A stretch of DNA of 10,163 bases from JAFNGF01 sp964567045. Lineage in GTDB: Bacteria; Planctomycetota; Phycisphaerae; Sedimentisphaerales; Anaerobacaceae. The notes beneath the pieces are model-generated. The model had not been told where the DNA came from and ran no database searches. It saw nothing but the letters and a program-made list of their open reading frames with translations. The position numbers and the translations under genes are program-made. Shown here piece after piece: positions 6,579 to 10,163 of this stretch (positions within the stretch are counted from its first letter, which is position 1; each line of letters opens with the position of its first letter). The stretch lies in assembly GCA_964567045.1 (NCBI GenBank), contig CAZMLE010000113.1:1-10163 (forward strand), in the 5' to 3' direction.

Positions 6579-8033
6579 ATGAACGCCAAACTACACTCGC
6601 GTACTAAACTTGTAGGCTTCGGCTGGATGCTCCCTATTGTGGCTTTGTGCTGCATGGTTGCCGGGCAGACACCTCGCTCCGGTCCATCCGTTGACTTCAG
6701 CCACGGGCGATTGAAAGTCTCCGACAACAAGCGCTACATCGTGCACGAGGATGGCACGCCGTTCTTTTATCTGGCCGATACCGCCTGGGAGCTGTTCCAC
6801 CGGCTTAACCGCGAAGAAGCGGACAAATACCTGGAAAACCGCAGGCAAAAGGGTTTCACCGTCATACAAGCTGTAGCTCTGGCAGAACTTGACGGGCTGA
6901 ACACGCCCAATCCCTACGGCCATCGTCCGCTTGTCGATAACGACCCTACCAAGCCGGATGTAAAGGATGGGCCGAACAACGATTACTGGGACCATGTCGA
7001 TTACATTGTCCAAAAGGCTGAGTCGCTGGGGCTACTTATCGGAATGCTGCCGACCTGGGGCGACAAATGGAATAAGAAATGGGGCGTCGGCCCAGCCATT
7101 TTTACGCCCGAAAACGCCGAGGTCTATGGTCATTGGCTGGCAAGCCGGTACAGAAGTAAGCCAAACATCATCTGGATTCTCGGCGGTGACAGGCCTATCG
7201 AAAACGATACCCACAAGGAGATCATCCGCGCTATGGCTCGCGGACTGGAAAAAGGAGACGGCGGCCGCCATCTGATGACGTTCCACCCAACGGGCGGCCG
7301 AACCTCGTCCGAGTGGTTCCACGATGACGATTGGCTCGACTTCAACGTGCACCAGACCGGCCACCGCGACCGCGGAAGCTGGCAGAGTATCGAGAAAGAC
7401 TACAACCGCTCGCCCACCAAGCCGGTCCTCGACGGCGAGCCCCTTTACGAAGACCATCCCATCAACTTTGATCCCGTGAAGTTCGGATTCTCCGCGGACT
7501 GGCAGGTACGTCGGCTGGCATACTGGCATGTTTTTGCCGGCTCATGCGGCCATACCTACGGCTGCCACAATATCTGGCAAATGTATGCGCCGGGCCGACA
7601 GCCCGTATCGTGGGCGCACCACTACTGGTACGAATCGCTCGACTTGTGGGGCGCCCGCGATATGCAGCACGTCAAAAATTTGATGCTCTCCCGGCCTTAT
7701 CTTAGCCGAGTTCCCGACCAGTCGATTGTCGTGTCTGAGATTGGCGATGGCGACGCACATATCCGGGCTACTCGTGACTCCCAGGGTAGTTACGCGTTTG
7801 TCTATACGCCGCTTGGGCAGCCGGTTACTGTTGACCTGGAGGAGCTCTCCGGCACAGAAGTCAAAGCCTGGTGGTATGACCCGCGTCACGGCACGGCGGG
7901 AGAGATTGGTGTGTTCGACAAAAAGGGCAATCGTGAATTCAAGCCGCCCATTCACGGCAAAGGCAACGACTGGGTCCTCGTCCTTGACGATGCGTCCAGG
8001 AATTTCCCGCCGCCCTTCCCGCTTCGAGAATAA
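6579..8033 (+). CDS. Secreted DUF4038/apiosidase-like glycoside hydrolase (GH140-type)
   Basis: 484 residues. The N-terminus has a basic start, a hydrophobic stretch (about 11-28) and a likely cleavage near VAG/QT (28-31), so export is expected. A CysCys at 24-25 does not fit a standard lipobox. The (beta/alpha)8 DUF4038 domain follows from about 40: KRYIVHEDGTPFFYLADTAW (51-70), LPTWGDKW (157-164), WILGGDRP (199-206) and PVLDGEPLYE (282-291). In GH140 apiosidase the catalytic pair is an Asp and a Glu; D204 and E287 are the matching candidates. Residues about 390-475 fit the small C-terminal beta domain (putative collagen-binding type) common in this family. Known members act on plant polysaccharides such as rhamnogalacturonan II, but DUF4038 proteins are diverse and the substrate here is open. 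ATG 6579 follows AGGAGG at 7 nt. The gene stands alone and converges on the aldolase fusion. Confidence 0.88.
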   Translation: MNAKLHSRTKLVGFGWMLPIVALCCMVAGQTPRSGPSVDFSHGRLKVSDNKRYIVHEDGTPFFYLADTAWELFHRLNREEADKYLENRRQKGFTVIQAVALAELDGLNTPNPYGHRPLVDNDPTKPDVKDGPNNDYWDHVDYIVQKAESLGLLIGMLPTWGDKWNKKWGVGPAIFTPENAEVYGHWLASRYRSKPNIIWILGGDRPIENDTHKEIIRAMARGLEKGDGGRHLMTFHPTGGRTSSEWFHDDDWLDFNVHQTGHRDRGSWQSIEKDYNRSPTKPVLDGEPLYEDHPINFDPVKFGFSADWQVRRLAYWHVFAGSCGHTYGCHNIWQMYAPGRQPVSWAHHYWYESLDLWGARDMQHVKNLMLSRPYLSRVPDQSIVVSEIGDGDAHIRATRDSQGSYAFVYTPLGQPVTVDLEELSGTEVKAWWYDPRHGTAGEIGVFDKKGNREFKPPIHGKGNDWVLVLDDASRNFPPPFPLRE

Positions 8034-8035
8034 GG

Positions 8036-8064
8036 CACGGATTTACACGGATTCACACGGTCTA
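8036..8064. repeat. Ten-base word repeat between convergent genes
   Basis: CACGGATTTA, CACGGATTCA and CACGGTCTA follow one another three bases after the hydrolase stop. A run of eight T follows at 8093-8100, but I find no stem next to it, so no terminator is called for either gene. The spacer (8034-8113) is otherwise empty. Confidence 0.6.
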
Positions 8065-8113
8065 CAATTCTATTTCTCTGTGTTCTCTGAGGTTTTTTTT
8101 ATCGAGAATCGGA

Positions 8114-10069
8114 TTAGCGGACCATTACCTGGCCGGAATCGGGAACGAGCACTTGGCCGGTAATCGTCCGGGCTTTATCGGAGCACAAGAAGACCACCGA
8201 ATCGGCGACGTCCTGGCCTTTGATCTCACGCTTTAAGGCAGTCTTGCTTACATAAAACGGTATGACCTCTTCCGGTTTTATGCCGTACTTTTTGGCGCAA
8301 GCCTTTATGTACTGCGGATTCCAAATCTTTGAGCCTTCGAAAACGTTGCCCGGCGCGATTGAGTTGACCCTGACGCCGTACTCGCCCAGCTCCAGCGCCC
8401 AGCCTCGGGCCATGTGAATTTCGCCGGCCTTTGTCGCATTATAGGAGGTATTATTCTTGCTCGCCTCCAGGCCGGATTTGGAGCTGATATTGATGATATT
8501 TCCGCCCATCGCCTGGGCAATCATAATTCTGGCAGCTTCTCTTGCGCAGAGAAAATATCCGGTGAGATTTACTTCCAGAGCAAATCGCCATTTATCTACC
8601 GGCATATCCACAAGTTCATAAGCTGGAGCTACTCCTGCCGCGTTGACCAGGATGTCAAGCCCGCCCCAGTTATCGAGGACGGCTTGAAAAGCCTTGCTGA
8701 CGCTGGTTTCGCTGGTGACATCACACTGGAAAATTCGAAATTCGAGATTCGAGATTCGAGATTCCGCAGCGGCCTGTTCGGCTGCTTTTGTGTCGATGTC
8801 CAGGAGTGCCACCATTGCACCGGCTTTTGCCAGACCGATGGCGATACTTCTTCCCAGGCCGCTGCCGGCCCCAGTTACAACCGCAATTCGGTCTTTAAGC
8901 TCGCCTTCGCTCTGGCCGCTTATCAGCTTCTTGCGAAACGCTTCCGATTCCCAGCGGTTAATAAAATCGCGCTGTCTCTTATTCAAGCTGCGAATGCCGC
9001 CCATTTGTTTGGCGTTGCACCTAATAAAAGCCGAATATGCCACGATGTCCCGCGCGGTCTGAGCGATTTTCTTTTTGCCCGCTACAAAGAGCCCGATACC
9101 CTTAACCAGAAACGCCACAGAAGGTTTCTCAGCCTTGTTGATTTGCATAGTCAATCGCGCAGCAATTTTCTGCGGCTCACACCTGTCCACCCACATTGCA
9201 GGACCATTGGCGTACACTAATTCATCCGGCGTCAAAACGCCCGCCGACAGCATTTTTTCGGCGTCTCGTTGGACTAAAAAGGCTGCAATCTGGTCGTCAC
9301 AAAAGTAGCTTATCGTCGCACGCTCACCGGTCGCCTCAAAAAATGCCTTGCGAATGCAGACCTTGATGTCGTTAATTTTTTCCTGACTTACAGGTTTGAT
9401 CTTGCCAGCTTTGGGTTGTCGCAATCTGCCACTGCAGCGATCTATGACCTTGCGGACCAGCCGCAGAGCGGCATCGGCGCTTTCTGCCGAGATTAGAAGC
9501 CCATGCTTTTCGAGGAAAAGGATCGCTGGCTTCTTGCCGAATTGTCTTTGATAATCATCAACCAGCCGCGCTATCTTTTTTGCCAGCGTAAAGCCTGGGT
9601 CGGTGTAAGGAACCCAGAGCGGCGGCAGTTTCTCGTCCTTGAATAGACTCTCAAGCTCGGTCTTTCCGCTCTTGGCGTTTACATACGCGCCTACCGAACT
9701 CGGATGCAGATGTATCACGCACTTATCCAGAAAGCTGTGCAAATGTGCTTCTACTGAGGGGCGTGCGTCCCCGCTGTCTCTATCTTCGCACGCAAGCAGC
9801 AAGCGATTGACCACCTCGGTTTCTCTGGTCTGCACGTCAAGCTGTGCTATCGCCCTATCTTCGATAATGGAGAGGACTGCATCGAGCCGCATCCGCCGCC
9901 AGCCCTGTTTCTGGCTCATATCTTTCAGAGCCGTGCCACTGGCTTTGACATACATATATTGGCCATCTGCGGCTTTAACCGATGTATTACCGCCCCCACC
10001 CTGAACAAGTGAGCTATCCCTACCAACAGCGTGTGATATTCTAATAAGTTCTAACAATGCCTTATTCAT
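8114..10069 (-). CDS. Bifunctional class II aldolase / short-chain dehydrogenase (rhamnulose-1-phosphate aldolase type)
   Basis: 651 residues in two domains. The class II (Zn) aldolase half (about 1-370) has QGGGGNTSVK (23-32), the metal-site HLHP (120-123, H120 and H122) and a third His in EKHGLLI (H189). The dehydrogenase half (about 391-651) is a classical SDR: TGAGSGLG (399-406), NAAG (476-479), the catalytic Ser around 529-530 and SYNATK (542-547) with Y543 and K547, ending TGQVLVPDSG. Characterised fusions of this type cleave L-rhamnulose 1-phosphate to DHAP and L-lactaldehyde and oxidise the aldehyde to L-lactate; a related ketose phosphate is equally possible here. ATG 10069 is preceded by GGGAG at about 12 nt, longer than usual. 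Residues about 436-448 (ESRISNLEFRIF), before the CDVT strand, are encoded by a heptanucleotide repeat. The partner isomerase could be the FucI-like gene to the left. Confidence 0.9.
   Translation of the reverse strand: MNKALLELIRISHAVGRDSSLVQGGGGNTSVKAADGQYMYVKASGTALKDMSQKQGWRRMRLDAVLSIIEDRAIAQLDVQTRETEVVNRLLLACEDRDSGDARPSVEAHLHSFLDKCVIHLHPSSVGAYVNAKSGKTELESLFKDEKLPPLWVPYTDPGFTLAKKIARLVDDYQRQFGKKPAILFLEKHGLLISAESADAALRLVRKVIDRCSGRLRQPKAGKIKPVSQEKINDIKVCIRKAFFEATGERATISYFCDDQIAAFLVQRDAEKMLSAGVLTPDELVYANGPAMWVDRCEPQKIAARLTMQINKAEKPSVAFLVKGIGLFVAGKKKIAQTARDIVAYSAFIRCNAKQMGGIRSLNKRQRDFINRWESEAFRKKLISGQSEGELKDRIAVVTGAGSGLGRSIAIGLAKAGAMVALLDIDTKAAEQAAAESRISNLEFRIFQCDVTSETSVSKAFQAVLDNWGGLDILVNAAGVAPAYELVDMPVDKWRFALEVNLTGYFLCAREAARIMIAQAMGGNIINISSKSGLEASKNNTSYNATKAGEIHMARGWALELGEYGVRVNSIAPGNVFEGSKIWNPQYIKACAKKYGIKPEEVIPFYVSKTALKREIKGQDVADSVVFLCSDKARTITGQVLVPDSGQVMVR
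8731..8765. repeat. Heptanucleotide word array inside the dehydrogenase domain
   Basis: Five head-to-tail 7-base units on the plus strand: AAATTCG twice, AGATTCG twice, AGATTCC once. The dehydrogenase reads through on the minus strand as SRISNLEFRIF, between the third helix of the Rossmann fold and the strand ending CDVT. The array is 35 nt, not a multiple of three, yet the frame stays open on both sides, so flanking bases must have changed with it or the array replaced native sequence. Confidence 0.75.
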
Positions 10070-10097
10070 TTTTTACGAACACTCCCTGCAATCAGTT

Positions 10098-10125
10098 CAA
10101 AATGCAAATCTCAAAAATCAAAATT
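10098..10125. repeat. Heptanucleotide word array in the aldolase leader
   Basis: Four head-to-tail 7-base units each starting CAAA: CAAAATG, CAAATCT, CAAAAAT, CAAAATT. It has the same period as the arrays inside the three genes but an AT-rich word, and lies 28 nt upstream of the aldolase start codon. Confidence 0.55.
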
Positions 10126-10130
10126 GTGGA

Positions 10131-10147
10131 ATCCGCCGAAGGCGGAT
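10131..10147. repeat. Short palindrome ATCCGCC-GAA-GGCGGAT upstream of the aldolase gene
   Basis: A perfect 7-bp stem with a 3-base loop. It shares the TCCGCC/GGCGGA core with the element at 5168-5182 and lies about 60 nt upstream of the aldolase start. Confidence 0.55.
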
Positions 10148-10163
10148 GACCTCCTTAATTTTG

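Larger units (their letters stand above)
10070..10163. other. Spacer upstream of the aldolase fusion gene
   Basis: 94 bp to the right edge. From left to right on the plus strand it holds the aldolase ribosome binding site (CTCCC, 10082-10086), a 7-base word array, a palindrome, and CCTCCTTA. No promoter is clear. The minus-strand AAGGAGGT (10156-10149) matches a strong Shine-Dalgarno, but no start codon or gene follows it. Confidence 0.5.

Noticed and set aside
8124..8164. Inverted repeat ATTACC-T-GGCC / GGCCGGTAAT near the aldolase stop, considered as a terminator
   Set aside because: It lies inside the coding sequence, has a 20-nt loop and no T-run directly after it in either direction.
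8414..9220. Long plus-strand open frame of 268 codons opposite the aldolase/dehydrogenase gene
   Set aside because: It is antisense to a gene with complete aldolase and SDR motifs, has no family pattern of its own, and its length follows from codon bias on the real strand.
10138..10157. Resemblance to the 3' end of 16S rRNA (GGCGGATGACCTCCTTA)
   Set aside because: No other 16S sequence precedes it; the match arises from the palindrome arm next to CCTCCTTA.
1..10163. CRISPR array, tRNA, rRNA or prophage genes
   Set aside because: No spaced repeats of CRISPR type, no tRNA-like cloverleaf noticed, and no phage proteins among the genes. The 7- to 10-base tandem arrays have no spacers.

Overview
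The window reads as part of a chromosome from a free-living heterotrophic bacterium that degrades polysaccharides. A member of the Planctomycetota (Phycisphaerae-like) is my best guess. It rests on a secreted DUF4038/GH140-type hydrolase, a fused class II aldolase/short-chain dehydrogenase, a fused E1 alpha-beta 2-oxoacid dehydrogenase, and many short word-repeats scattered through genes and spacers. No rRNA or other phylogenetic marker confirms the guess.

Left part (1-5128, minus strand): a three-gene operon read right to left. It encodes a fused alpha-beta E1 of a 2-oxoacid dehydrogenase complex (2882-5128), its E2 dihydrolipoamide acyltransferase (1660-2874; 7 nt gap), and an L-fucose isomerase-family protein (from 1624, running off the left edge; 35 nt gap). 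Each gene has its own Shine-Dalgarno sequence. No E3 gene is in the window.

Middle (5129-6578): a divergent MntA/HepT toxin-antitoxin pair on the plus strand (5364-5991). After it comes about 590 bp with no intact gene. That stretch holds two imperfect hairpins, a 43-codon N-terminal remnant of a transposase with a good ribosome binding site, and a short word that I suspect is dispersed.

Right part (6579-10163): a secreted DUF4038/apiosidase-like glycoside hydrolase on the plus strand (6579-8033) converges on a 651-residue fusion of a class II aldolase with a short-chain dehydrogenase on the minus strand (8114-10069), of the bifunctional rhamnulose-1-phosphate aldolase/lactaldehyde dehydrogenase type. 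The genes fit one catabolic theme: the hydrolase releases plant-type sugars outside the cell; the isomerase makes a ketose; a kinase that is not in the window phosphorylates it; the fusion enzyme cleaves it to DHAP plus lactaldehyde and oxidises the latter; and E1/E2 would feed an acyl-CoA pool. The individual families are clear, but this joint pathway is inference.

The most unusual signal is a set of short arrays with a 7-base period. They occur inside three of the metabolic genes without breaking the reading frame (434-488 in the isomerase, 2521-2583 in E2, 8731-8765 in the dehydrogenase domain) and in the spacer at the right edge (10098-10125). Ten- and nine-base word repeats sit in other spacers, and a small TCCGCC/GGCGGA hairpin occurs upstream of two genes.
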